From Bicyclus anynana (lineage: Eukaryota; Arthropoda; Insecta; Lepidoptera; Nymphalidae), in the NCBI RefSeq assembly GCF_947172395.1, contig NC_069106.1, forward strand, positions 6,262,001 through 6,326,000: 64,000 bases of DNA, given 5' to 3'. Made by a program: the position numbers and the translations under genes. The notes below the pieces were generated by a model, which saw only the letters and a program-made list of their open reading frames with translations, was not told where the DNA came from and made no database searches. Positions 22,187 to 32,455 of this stretch are shown here, piece by piece (the stretch's first letter is position 1; every line of letters starts with the position of its first letter).

Positions 22187-22521
22187 ATAATCAATTAAAA
22201 CTTACACTTCATTTATCATGGTCAGTCAGGACTTTTTCTCATTGAAAAAATTGAAGTTCAGAAAACCACGACTCTACCTTGGCCATTTTTGTACCTGTGC
22301 ATTTCTCTATTTCTATCTGAAATATTTTCTTGTTTCGTAGTTTTTTGACCCCTTTCTACGTAGTCGTTTTTATCTTTTTTTTTTTTCAAGGTATCTAAGT
22401 ATCACAACTGAAGATTAGGAAGCATATGTATACGTATAAATTATGCCAAGCTAAAAATCGAACCCAGGACACAAAGGCATTGCCAAAAATGCCACAGAAG
22501 TGACGAAAACTCAGACAAATC
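22187..22521. other. No gene recognised
   Basis: AT-rich spacer. No repeat or coding signal could be supported. Confidence 0.55.
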
Positions 22522-22722
22522 TATACTATACTAATATTATAAAGCTGAAGAGTTTGTTTGTTCGTTTGATTGAACGCGCTAATCTCAGGAACTACTGGTC
22601 CGATTTGAAAAATTCTTTCAGTGTTAGATAGCCCATTTATCGAGGAAGGCTATAGGCTATATTATCCCCACATTCCTACGGGTACGGGAACCACGCGGGT
22701 GAAGCCGCGCGGCATCAGCTAG
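22522..22722 (+). mobile_element. Helitron-like family B
   Basis: Well preserved: CTATACTAATATTATAAAGC at the start, ATCAGCTAG at the end, inserted before T. Confidence 0.7.
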
Positions 22723-23234
22723 TCTACAAAAACTTCGCATGTCGCTTCATTTAACCATGTAACTGGAGAGCTTTAGTGGATGCAACCTGACTTTCAATTT
22801 TGTCCATGCTGCTTTGTACAGTCTAAATTTATTTATCCCCAGCCTTTGTGAGCGTACCGACTTCTTGAATTGTGTTGCTAGCTAACTTTGCTCCCAGAAC
22901 ACCTAACCTAACCTATATACTACATACCTACCTACTGCACCTTGTAGACATTGAGTTGATATGTACTAGAGAAGATCTACTAATGCATAGTTTACAATCT
23001 AGTTCCACCCTCTTTTCTATAACAGACCAGCGAGACGTCGTGATCAATGGCATCCTTTGGACACCAACGAAACGTTTCTCATCAAGGTTTCTAATAAGAT
23101 GAAGCTCTTCAAGACAAGAGTAAATAGGCATCTTCTAGATAAGCGCGCTCCATGTTATAACTTAACACCGTTTTCCATCAGGTATGATTATAATCAAGCG
23201 CAAATCACTTAACAGTATATTAAATTTAAATTTA
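22723..23234. other. No gene recognised
   Basis: 23000-23130 has overlapping open frames on both strands. Neither has recognisable motifs; the block may be LINE-derived (it resembles sequences around QRDVVINGI). No confident call. Confidence 0.45.
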
Positions 23235-23790
23235 TAATAAATAAAATAATTATAAGAAATACACACCATCTAATTGTTCACCCAGAGGCAAGGTATCCAA
23301 TACCATAGCGCTATTAGCTAGGAATAGCAAGGCTTAAACTTTGGGCCAAATAAGCGCCAGCTCTTGGGTCACCTGACGCATCGACCAATTTGTCAGACAT
23401 AGCATTGAAATTTTTTTTAGTATCCGTTGACCATGGGCTTAAAGTGTCAAAGGCAAGCGCCGCAAATACATAGTCATTCGATATGACCGAGTTTTTACGA
23501 CGCTTACAAAATTGAGCGTATTCAGCAGCTGCGCCAGGCGTATGGGACGTGCGTGAGAGATGAGACGCTGCCAACGTATCTACGCAGGTTCCGTCCCATA
23601 CTAAAGCACGCCCCATAGACCACGGCACTGTCATCCCGTCGGGCCTCTTGCCGTTGTATTTGGACGCAAATCTACACAACATAACGACACTACTCATTAC
23701 CACTGGGTTCTGTTCAACTGTGATGTCGCCACACTTCATAGTTTTTGCAAGCTTATATTGAGCGAAACGCGTCAACGCCACGTAATTAAT
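23235..23790 (-). pseudogene. Retroelement C-terminal domain remnant
   Basis: The minus-strand frame 23314-23781 (155 aa) contains DGMTVPWSMGRALVWD, CVDTLAASHL, and GDPRAGAYLAQSLSLAI. This arrangement is widespread in invertebrate retroelement ORFs as a C-terminal domain. After AIPS the frame stops, and the expected continuation (NSAMVLDTLPLGEQLDG) resumes in another frame, so a frameshift broke it. Ends of the same family are seen at 32800-33010 and 45097-45205. No host role is suggested. Confidence 0.65.
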
Positions 23791-24356
23791 TCATGGTGCT
23801 TATGACGTTATCCCATATATATCCTAGGCGATTCTAAGCGATCTAACGTAACATATTTCAATAGCATGAGTAGACTTAACTAATGTTTTAGCGCTGCTGC
23901 TGGTGCGATGTGGTTTTCGTTTGCAACAGCTTCTCTAATGCATAGTAACTCAATGCTTGGAGATGGGTTCACAATATAAACAGAATTCCTTATGGGTTGA
24001 TGATTATGGTATTTTCAAAGCTTCTGTTGTTTGCGGTAGGTTAAGCTCTTTATCTATGCTCTGTGACTTGTAACCTTGTAACACGCAAACAGTCAAGATG
24101 TTTTGGTGGTTAGATGAGATATTAAAGTTGACAGCTCTGTAATATACAGTTTTTGCTAAAGAATACAGTAGCTACGAGAATGTAAATGTGCATAAAATCG
24201 TTCGTTAATATGATGTAAAAACGTTTGGCAACTAAGTACAAATTCTTTGCACTTCAGCCCACTTCTACTTCAATTGGCGAGTAAGTAGGTTCACTTTGTT
24301 AAAGATTATTTACATTAGAGACGTACCCACAAGTAAGTTGTCGACAAGAAATAAAT
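23791..24356. other. No gene recognised
   Basis: AT-rich spacer upstream of a LINE fragment. No gene, repeat or promoter supported. Confidence 0.55.
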
Positions 24357-24389
24357 ATGACATATATGGTAGGTACTTTTCCGATCAAA

Positions 24390-25060
24390 TACTCTCGCCT
24401 TAAATTAATTATTATCAACCATCCAATCTTAACATACGCTAGTGCAGTGTTTGCACACCGTCCCAAAGCGTCCCTTAGACCGCTTCCAACCCTACAGAAT
24501 CGTTTTCTGCGTCAAATCACGGGCGCACCGTGGTTTGTACGTAATAATGATCTCCATAGAAATCTAGAATTACCGACAATAGCTAAGTATATGAAACATC
24601 TCTCTCAAAATTATTCTGACAGAACTGCCATCCATCCCAACCAACTAGTGGTTGAGGCCTGCAATTACACTCCCAACCTAACTGTAAGCAGTACGATCAT
24701 CCTTTACGATCCAGACGATGACATGAAAACCGACAATGCTTTCCAGGCAACACAAACACAAGCTACACAGCGTCTTCGCCGGTGAAGACGAGGTCCCCAA
24801 TATCTAACGTCACCCGGACGTGGGTTTTCTAACTCACGATCTTCGTGTTCTATCACGGGCGTCCGGACTGATGCAGGTCACGGTTACCCCCTTCCGAGGT
24901 CCGAGTCTCGTAGGAGACGCCCATAAAGAGTCGTTCCGTCCTCTATCTTTCTTTCAGCTTTCAGGTCTCATTAGGCGATGCTTCTGTTCAAACCCCCCGG
25001 TGACGCCGTAGTGGTCCCACATGGAGGCATCGGCACTTACTCAACACGAAAAAGAAAAAT
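24390..25060 (+). mobile_element. Jockey-like LINE 3' end, 5'-truncated
   Basis: The frame 24357-24785 contains the end of a non-LTR reverse transcriptase: ILTYASAVFAHR, LQNRFLRQITGAPWFVRN and LHRNLELPTIAKYMK, the usual Jockey-clade C-terminal pattern. It is followed by a GC-richer 3' UTR and an A-rich end. A minus-strand relative inserted with a 9-bp duplication is at 62504-62971. The catalytic RT core is absent. Confidence 0.85.
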
Positions 25061-26384
25061 AAAAAAATTATAATTTTTTTTAGGATTGAAAAAAAAAAAT
25101 AAATCAAGAGAAATTATCTCGGCCTGTTAAAGCAAGCGAAACACTGTGCATCAGTGATGATTGATGACAACAAAATTACAGCTGTGCTGCCCGCGCCGCT
25201 GGGTTTCGGCATTTTTTGTGAAACAAGAGGTGAGCTTAAGCGGTTATCATCATTATCATTATCAGCCTATTTTAACGGCCTATTACAGGACTAGGCCTTC
25301 CTCCTCATTGGAAAGGGGATATAAAACTTAGAACCACCACGCTTTTCTAATACGGGTTGGTGGGTTTTGGGTGATAATGATAAATTAACAGCCACTGCCA
25401 GATGTCAATGATAATGTCCGGGAAAGACGGTTTAACGTGCTCTTCGTTACTCAGTGGTGTAAAACCAAATTCCAGACACTGGGCTGAGAATTTTTACTGA
25501 AAATATATTAGGAGAAAAACCTAAGAAGAAGGTATTCTATGACCAAAAGTTCATAAACAGCGGTTAGGTACTAAATTAAACGCACACAATAAAAGTGTTT
25601 TTTTTTTTATGGGGCTTGGTTTCCCTTGCATGTTTATTTGTTACTAACGTATAATTATTGTACACTTGCTTAAAAAAATGCACTACTGCAATAGCAAAAA
25701 TAAATATTTTTTTTATGACGGTGCATCGCTTTTGCTTTCGATTCATGTTTCGTACTTAACTCAGCAATTACTTGTCAGAAGATGCAGTACCAGCTACAAT
25801 CTGAATATAATAATTCTGGTGCATTAATTTAAGCCTAAGTGTATATTTCTTTGAACGAGACAACCTATCGAACTAGCAATCGGATTATAAAGTATTTTAG
25901 TGTGATAGCCAGAGACAATAAGCAAAAAAATTGGATCACTTATAAATGGGAATAGGAGAATAGTTTAGAAGAAATTGTAAGGGTTTATAAAAGTTTTCTA
26001 AGCGGAAGTCGAAGGCTTCTACTAGTAGTAGGTATTATAAATGGAAAATCGCTTTCAGCTTATGCTTTGCACCACACCCAGAAAGCACATGTCGGACGAG
26101 GCAGTGCCAGCTACAATTTGCATGCAATCATTCCGCCGCTCACTGATATTGCAAACTATTAATCTTGTTAACTTTGAAACAACTGCTGCATTTTACAGAC
26201 TCACATTTCTCACTAACCAGAGATAACAGACCAAAGTTACGTAAGACTGAGAGATGGGAACAAAGGAAAAACACGAACAATAGAAAACAAAATTACATCT
26301 ACAATCTACATCGAATCTATCTATAAATAGTATATCAACATCGAAGATAATACGAGAGCCTGAAATGGCCAGAACTACCTCATC
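25061..26384. other. No host gene recognised; repeat scraps
   Basis: 25245-25380 resembles a LINE/SINE tail (CCTATTACAGGACTAGGCC) related to 63355-63600. 25775-25815 and 26090-26130 share a diverged block around GCAGTRCCAGCTACAAT, about 315 bp apart. The open frame at 26041-26226 includes the second block and has no motif. Confidence 0.5.
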
Positions 26385-26583
26385 CTAATCATATCCTTAC
26401 CCTTATCCCACTTAAGTAGGGTCGGAAAAATATGTCAATCTTTTCCATTCATCTCTATTACTCGTCAACTCAACATCCACTCCTTTTACACACATGTCCT
26501 CTTTCACACAATCCAACCATCTCTTCTTTGGCCTTCCTCTCCTCTTATGTCCTTCCACTTGCACATTCAACATTTTTCTAGTA
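26385..26583 (-). mobile_element. RTE-type LINE family B 3' end
   Basis: On the minus strand it matches the last ~200 bp of 8030-8560, ending with the CATCATCC-type tail on the plus strand. Non-functional fragment. Confidence 0.8.
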
Positions 26584-26984
26584 CCTCATCTTATAAAAGG
26601 TAAAAGTCAGCCCATGCTCATGCTGCATGTGAGTTAAAAAGCCCACGTCTGGATGACGTCAGATGCCGTGCTATGCTATGCTATGCTATGTATGTTTGTC
26701 GGTGATATTTGAACTGCAGAACTATATTAGAATGCAAAGCTGCTCTAGTAGGATCACACCCAATTTAACACCCTTTTTTAATTACACCAGGGCCCTTGGT
26801 TACCTAGCTACGCCACTGCCTACACCCATTGGTCATAAGTCCCGGTTGATTAAATTTTATTTATTAAAATTGCTTTATTGGTTTAGGAATTAAAATAGCT
26901 CTTGCAAATTAGAAGGATTACTTCGAAAGGCGGATTACTTAATATCTTAAAGTAGAGATAGCAAAAAATAATATAACATTCGCA
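26584..26984. other. No gene recognised; GCTAT pentamer run
   Basis: A short GCTAT run at 26668-26690 and a hAT-like edge (CTACGCCACTGCC, 26809-26821). Otherwise AT-rich. Confidence 0.55.
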
Positions 26985-27235
26985 ATCTAGTCGCGAAGCT
27001 GAAGTGGCAATGGGCGGGCCACATAGTTCGAAGAGCCGATGGACGTTGGGGTCCCAAGGTGCTGAAATGGAGACCCCGCACCTGAAAGCGTAGTGTTGGT
27101 CGACCCCCCTTGGGGGAACGAGGATATCAAGCGGTTGCTGGGGCCGCTGGATGCTGGCGACTCGAGACCGTTGTGCTTGGAGGTCCATGCAAGAGGCCTA
27201 TGTCCAGCAGTGAACTTCTGATGATGATGAACCTT
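26985..27235 (+). mobile_element. RTE-type LINE family A 3' end
   Basis: Encodes, with frameshifts, the end of the ORF (around KLKWQWAGHIVRRADG) and ends with ATGATGATGA. Severely 5'-truncated. Peptides on the opposite strand are artefacts. Confidence 0.8.
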
Positions 27236-27309
27236 GTACAACCTGCTTAATAGTGATGGGGGAAAATGCATCAAAATATTAGACAGAAACCAATTTTTAA
27301 AAATATAGT

Positions 27310-27490
27310 TTACCAACAGACGCCCCGCGGTTTCACCCGCATAGTTACTGTTCCCGAGGCGATACGGGAATAAATGACACTCAAAAATAACGTAGTTTTC
27401 CATTGGTAAAATAATTGTGAAATTCGGTTACGTAGATCCTGAACCTGAGATAGATTACCCCTGAACTTTTCCTCTTTATAATACGAGTTG
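27310..27490 (-). mobile_element. Helitron-like element, third subfamily
   Basis: The plus strand has GACGCCCCGCGGTTTCACCC and ends at CTCTTTATAATACGAG. The body matches 55563-55733 (CAAAAATAACGTAG), and both termini are decayed. Confidence 0.55.
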
Positions 27491-28149
27491 AAGTAATGTG
27501 ACTTCTATAAAATATTAATAATAATAAAAATTTTAATAAAAAAAATACAACCGACTTCAAAACCTAAAAACGTACCCACTAAACTAAAAAGCGAAAAATA
27601 ACATCATAATATGTTCTACCTGCTGATCAGTATGAAGGCGGTGCTAAGCCGATGATGTATTAATTCAAGCCATGTTATAGATTTAAATTTTGCGGAGTGT
27701 TGTTTCATGTGGTCCTTTCAGAAATGGCAAAAAAAAAATACCGACCGAATTGAGAACCTCCTCCTTTTTGAAGTCGGTTAAAAATAACTGCCTCATTGGT
27801 CCCGTGGTTAGCTAGTACAGCTACAGTAGCAGTAGCAGAGTTCGAATCCCGGGTCAAGCCCACCAAAAAAAAAATTTTGGCATCTTCATACGCAAGAGAT
27901 TTAATAGAGCACAAGTGTGTGCGCAAGCACAGGTGCACTTTTCTCCCACTCTCATAGTCCGATGGGACGGCAGACCGACACGACCGGTGAGAGATCAGCA
28001 GGACCGACGGCTTTACGTGCTCTCCGAGGCACGGGGTGTACTAACACCGCTAACTTCCCAACTCCAGGCTGCTATTAAGATTTTTATTGTAAGAAAAACC
28101 AAAAACGAATTTTTTTCGGCCAAAAAAATTAAATTAGTTCGGAAGCGTT
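27491..28149. other. No gene recognised
   Basis: AT-rich. 27815-27870 has a B-box-like GTTCGAATCCCGGG and may be the head of another tRNA-derived SINE. No coding call. Confidence 0.5.
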
Positions 28150-28213
28150 TGGTAGGGATAGTTGAAAGTTTACATCGAGTGTCACGCGGACGAAGTCGCG
28201 GGCGTCCGCTAGT
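28150..28213 (+). mobile_element. Helitron-like family A, 3' end
   Basis: GGATAGTTGAAAGTTTACAT, then the GCGGACG/CGTCCGC stem and CTAG before T. The 5' boundary is not identified. Confidence 0.65.
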
Positions 28214-28303
28214 TATTTATAGAATAGCATTGGAGCAGCGTGATGGTTTTTAGTTCTAGATGATTTTATCGTCATCTTTTCGAAGTGTTATTATTTTTTT
28301 TTT

Positions 28304-28712
28304 AATGTTGGGCGGTGAAAGGGATGGATAGTAAACGAATGCATGTGAACGAAATGCGTATGTTCAGATGGATGTGTGGTGTGACAAGAATAGATAAAAT
28401 AAGGAATGAGTATATAAGAGGAAGTCTGAAGGTGGCGCCAGTGACGGAAAAATTGAGGAGTAGAAGGTTAGCTTGGTATGGACATGTAATGCGTAGAGAG
28501 GAAAGTCATATTACTAGAAAAATGTTGAATGTGCAAGTGGAAGGACATAAGAGGACAGGAAGGCCAAAGAAGAGATGGTTGGATTGTGTGAAAGAGGACA
28601 TGTGTGTAAAAGGAGTGGATGATGAGTTGACGAGTAATAGAAACGAATGGAAAAGATTGACATATTTTTCCGACCCCACTTAAATGGGATAAGGGTAAGG
28701 AGATGATGCTGA
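28304..28712 (+). mobile_element. RTE-type LINE family B 3' end, near-identical to 8030-8560
   Basis: The frame 28315-28683 (122 aa) differs from the 8029-8535 frame at only a few residues, so both are young. Truncated at the codons for CWAVKG. T-rich runs flank it on both sides (28289-28302 and 28712-28725), suggesting the target duplication. Confidence 0.85.
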
Positions 28713-29286
28713 TTTTTTTTTTTTAAATAATGTGGAAAGTCGTTGTTAATGAAATTCGTAGCCTGGGCTTGGTATGTTCATGAAAACTAAATGAACTTTT
28801 TAAACAGCTTTACCGCAACTCTGAATCGCTGCGAATATTATGAAGTATTATTACCGTCGGATACAAGTTGCGGAGTACTAATAACATTAAAACCTCCGCA
28901 TTAAAGTAATGAAACGATTGAAAGATATGTACGGATAGCAAAACACTGCCTATACTAATATTATAAAGAGCAGAGGCGTCTCTAATTCACGTAGCGCCCG
29001 GGTGCAAAACGTCCTGTAAGTATCTAAATGAAAGGTGACGGTTAGAAAACCCATCTTACTGAGAACTCGCAAGGATGGTTGTCAAAAAGTATGCAAAAAT
29101 ACCCTTGCCTAATCATGTCTCTTCAATTATTTATACAGATAGAAAAGTTGTTTTGGTAACGGAAAGCAATGCTTTAGTTTATTTTTTCAATTTCAATACA
29201 TAATTATGCGTGTGAGTAATCTATGGCATTATAAAATGATACGGAAGTGGATTTACAAAACAGAAGTACAGTAAGTACAGTAAGTA
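28713..29286. other. No gene recognised
   Basis: AT-rich; includes a Helitron-like start near 28951 (CTATACTAATATTATAAAGA) that stops after about 25 bp. Confidence 0.55.
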
Positions 29287-29294
29287 CTCTACAA

Positions 29295-29544
29295 CAGAGG
29301 CGTAGCTACCACCGTATCAGCCGTATCAATGATATGGGGCACCCGAACTATAGGGGCCCCTTACCCGTGTGTAAAAGCAAAAAACAATATAATCAACAAT
29401 ATAACTTAATCTGGTGGTGCTTCCCGAGAGAAAAACCTACATAAATGAAAAAAGTAAAAGAGAATTTTTGGAATTTGCCGCTCATCTAGTGGGCCCCCCA
29501 ACTAATTTTGATACAGGGCCCCTCTAAAGCACGCTACGCCACTG
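29295..29544. mobile_element. hAT-type MITE, 8-bp TSD
   Basis: CAGAGGCGTAGC at the left and CTACGCCACTG at the right, with flanks CTCTACAA and CTCTTGAA (6 of 8). The body shares CCCCCCAACTAATTTTGATA with 15001-15250. Confidence 0.8.
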
Positions 29545-29552
29545 CTCTTGAA

Positions 29553-30077
29553 AATATATAAATTAGGCCAGGGTTCCTCAAACTTTCCGCTCCACGAATC
29601 ACTGTTAAAATTTCCAAATGACGGCGAACCCCTTACTAACTAATGGACCCTTGTAAATCTTACATGTAAATCTTATCGCGAACCCTCTGCCGTCGATTGA
29701 CGAACCCCTAGGGGTTCACGTACCCCACTTTGAGAAACCTTGAATTAGGCCATTTATAACAATTAATAGTTTTTTTGCTGTCTGTACCTGTTAACATTTT
29801 TATTATCGTATCCCTCAATGAAAGCGAAGCTCAATTCTTTTTAGTTCTGATTTCAATAAGTCGACAGCCTTCACGACACTAATTGGAGTGTTGAGTATTT
29901 CATCTACTTGCTTCGGTAGACACAGCTTGAATTAAGATTTCTTAGAAATGTTTTCTTCATTTCGGTTATATCTCTCTACTACAGCCCTACTCAATGAATA
30001 CTGTTTACCAACAAACAAATTAGAAATGAAGGTAAAAAAGGCATGTCATTTCATATCTTATTTATTTTAAATTATGT
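29553..30077. other. No gene recognised
   Basis: 29570-29750 contains inverted blocks around CCCCTTACTAAC and AACCCCTAGGGGTTC. AT-rich otherwise; no gene. Confidence 0.5.
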
Positions 30078-30430
30078 CATCATCATCATATCAGCCGATG
30101 GACGTCCACTGCAGGACATATGCCTTTTGTAGGGACTTCCAAACGTCACGATACTGAGCCACCTTCATCCAGATAATCCCTGCGACTCACTTGATGTCAT
30201 CACTACACCTGGTGGGGGGTCGACCAACAAGGTCGCTATCCCAACACTTTAGGACCCTAACGTTCATCGGCTCTTCGAACTATGTGCCCCGCTCATTGCC
30301 ACTTCAGCTTCGCGACTCGTTGAGCTATGTCGGTGACTTTGGTTCTCCTGCGGATCTCCTCATTTCTGATTCGATCACGATTCGATATACTCCTAACATA
30401 GCTCGTTCCATCGCTCACTGTGTGCCTCTG
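30078..30430 (-). mobile_element. RTE-type LINE family A 3' end
   Basis: The plus strand starts with CATCATCATATCAG. The minus strand encodes a longer stretch of the ORF end than its sisters, back to the block matching RAMERAMLGV-type sequence. It carries stops and deletions. Confidence 0.8.
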
Positions 30431-31624
30431 AGCCTTCTTATGAGGCCCATAATTAGTTAAATTATGATTGTATCGTTTGTTTATAAAATGTTATTCGAAA
30501 TATATTAACTATTCTCATTGTTCTAAGCTTATTAATCAATTTTATTTTCATTTAATTACGAACAATTTAATCATTATTAGATGTGAAATGACTAGCGATT
30601 TATACCCTCATTTTTAACACGCATATATTAGCTTCACTTGTAACTATGTGTGTGAGAAAATCTTGGAATCTTAATTTAACCTACTTCCCTAACGATTAGG
30701 ATGAAATTTTGCACACGCTCTGAGTTCTGATGACATTACATGTCTAGCTAAGAAACGTCATTACAAATCCAATATGGCGGCCTCCCCAAGATGGCGGACT
30801 GGCTGTTTGAAATCCAACCGCATACTACTGCACCACGGTATAAAGGTAACAAAGGTAGGTGGGAAATCTTCACCCGAGAAATTTATTAAAGGGTTGCCGT
30901 GCCACCTAAGTGTCTTGCAAGGGGTTTGGGGACATAATTTCTTATTATCGTTATCCCGAAATATAAAAAAATGCGCTTTAAACCGTACTATACTTACGTA
31001 CTTACTGGCAGTAGCATGAACTTGCAAACTAGTAGATTTTATAAAAAAACGAAGGTTTTTGTTTATCACAGACTCTTCGTCCATTATTAAGGTAACACCC
31101 ATTCATGACCTTGTGAATAGGTAAATTAAATATTAAATAAAATGTCATTAAAATATTAAAACAAATTGTTTATTAAATTATATCTTACAAATAAATTAGC
31201 TTAAATAATATTTGGAAAACGCGTATTTCTTTTTTTAATAAAGTTGTGTTTATTCATATTATACCTAAGACAAGACATCTTCTATTATTGTCTCGTACAG
31301 TTTAAGATATCAGTAGGCTATGCTTACAAATTTAAATACAGTGTTGGCAAGATGTAGGACTTTAGGTATAGCAGGTTAAAATAATTCGATTATTTCCTTT
31401 ATTGTCTAGGACAGGTTTTTATCACCAAAATTAGGGTAAATAAGGACATCTATAATCTATATATTCATAAATTCAACCTGATATAAATTCAACAAGACCT
31501 GAATGGACCCGAGGTAAATAAGGACATCTATATATAATGCACATCTAGCCCTCTCATATTTGATCTAGTCGCTGCAATTTGAAATTTCGACCTCCTATAA
31601 ATAATATAGACCCCAAGAGATTAA
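30431..31624. other. No host gene recognised
   Basis: 30640-31100 has mirrored open frames and the motif CAAGATGGCGGACTGG, suggesting an unrecognised repeat. 31100-31620 is AT-rich with no supported feature. Confidence 0.5.
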
Positions 31625-31985
31625 TCTATACTAATATTATAAAGAGGAAAACTTTGTTTGTATGTTTGTTTGTTTGTAATGAATAGGCTCAAAAACTACT
31701 GGACCGATTTTAAAAATTCTTTCACCATTCGAAAGCTACATTATCCACAAGTAACATAGGCTAAATTTTGTTTTGGAAAAAATGGGGTTCCGTAAGATAT
31801 TTGGGTTTTTCGGACACAAGGTGTAAAAAATCAACCAGAAAAGTAGGCTAGGTGTAGGCTAGGGGTAGGGTAGGGGTATGGTAGGGGTAGGGTAGGGGTA
31901 GGATAGGGGTAGGATAGGGGTAGGATAGGGGTAGTTGAAAGTTTACATCAAGTTTCACGCAGACGAAGTCGCGGGCGTCGGCTAG
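31625..31985 (+). mobile_element. Helitron-like family A, full length, with minisatellite
   Basis: 361 bp with TC at the start, CTAG at the end, inserted between A and T. Near the 3' end it holds a GGTAGGGGTAGGG-type array (31855-31935), then GTTGAAAGTTTACATC and the terminal GC-rich stem. This is the intermediate-size version of the array that is expanded at 55821-60749. Confidence 0.75.
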
Positions 31986-32316
31986 TTAATTATAATTTGG
32001 TTTTTAGATTTCTCCTTGTTCATAGTTCTAAGTCAACATCAAGTAGAGTTTTACCCATGAGAGTGTGCATTTTTTACTTAAACTTAAAAGTTGGATTTTT
32101 CCACAACTTCATAGGGATGTAGAGTATACGGTTCAAATTTCAACTTGGTATTCAGCGCTTTGCTGAAATACAGGGTCTAGACGTACAGAACACGGACAAA
32201 ATGATCTTATCCATTCCGTGCCTCAAATGGAAAAACAGAAGTTTTTCTTTTGAGGTATGGAATGAAACCCTAATGGATTAATTAATATGTATAAATATAC
32301 TAGTTAATCTTATGGG
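31986..32316. other. Downstream flank of the clarin-like gene
   Basis: Presumably contains the 3' UTR of the clarin-like transcript, read on the minus strand. I see no close AATAAA. Nothing else is recognised. Confidence 0.5.
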
Positions 32317-32455
32317 TTAGTAGAGGAATATGTTCCCGTCGGAATGGTTTTCCAATTTGATGGTAGGTGGCGGCGGGTCTCGTTCCAGCAAGAATCTACG
32401 CAGTTCTATCAGCACCACGTTAGTCGCCGAGCAAGCGATTGCGCATATGAGTAAC
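32317..32455 (-). CDS. Clrn-like: Clarin-like exon 7 (terminal)
   Basis: 139 bp to the TAA stop at 32317-32319. The split Trp codon joins exon 6 exactly. Encodes TM4 and a 28-residue tail with four consecutive prolines and C-terminal NIFLY. The acceptor is ACTTGCAG. A SINE-A copy begins about 25 bp upstream, leaving an unusually short pre-acceptor region. Confidence 0.8.

Noticed and set aside
23314..23781. A host gene encoding a 155-aa protein
   Set aside because: Its motifs match a common retroelement C-terminal domain, it is frameshifted at the end, and 3' ends of the same family occur twice more in the window.
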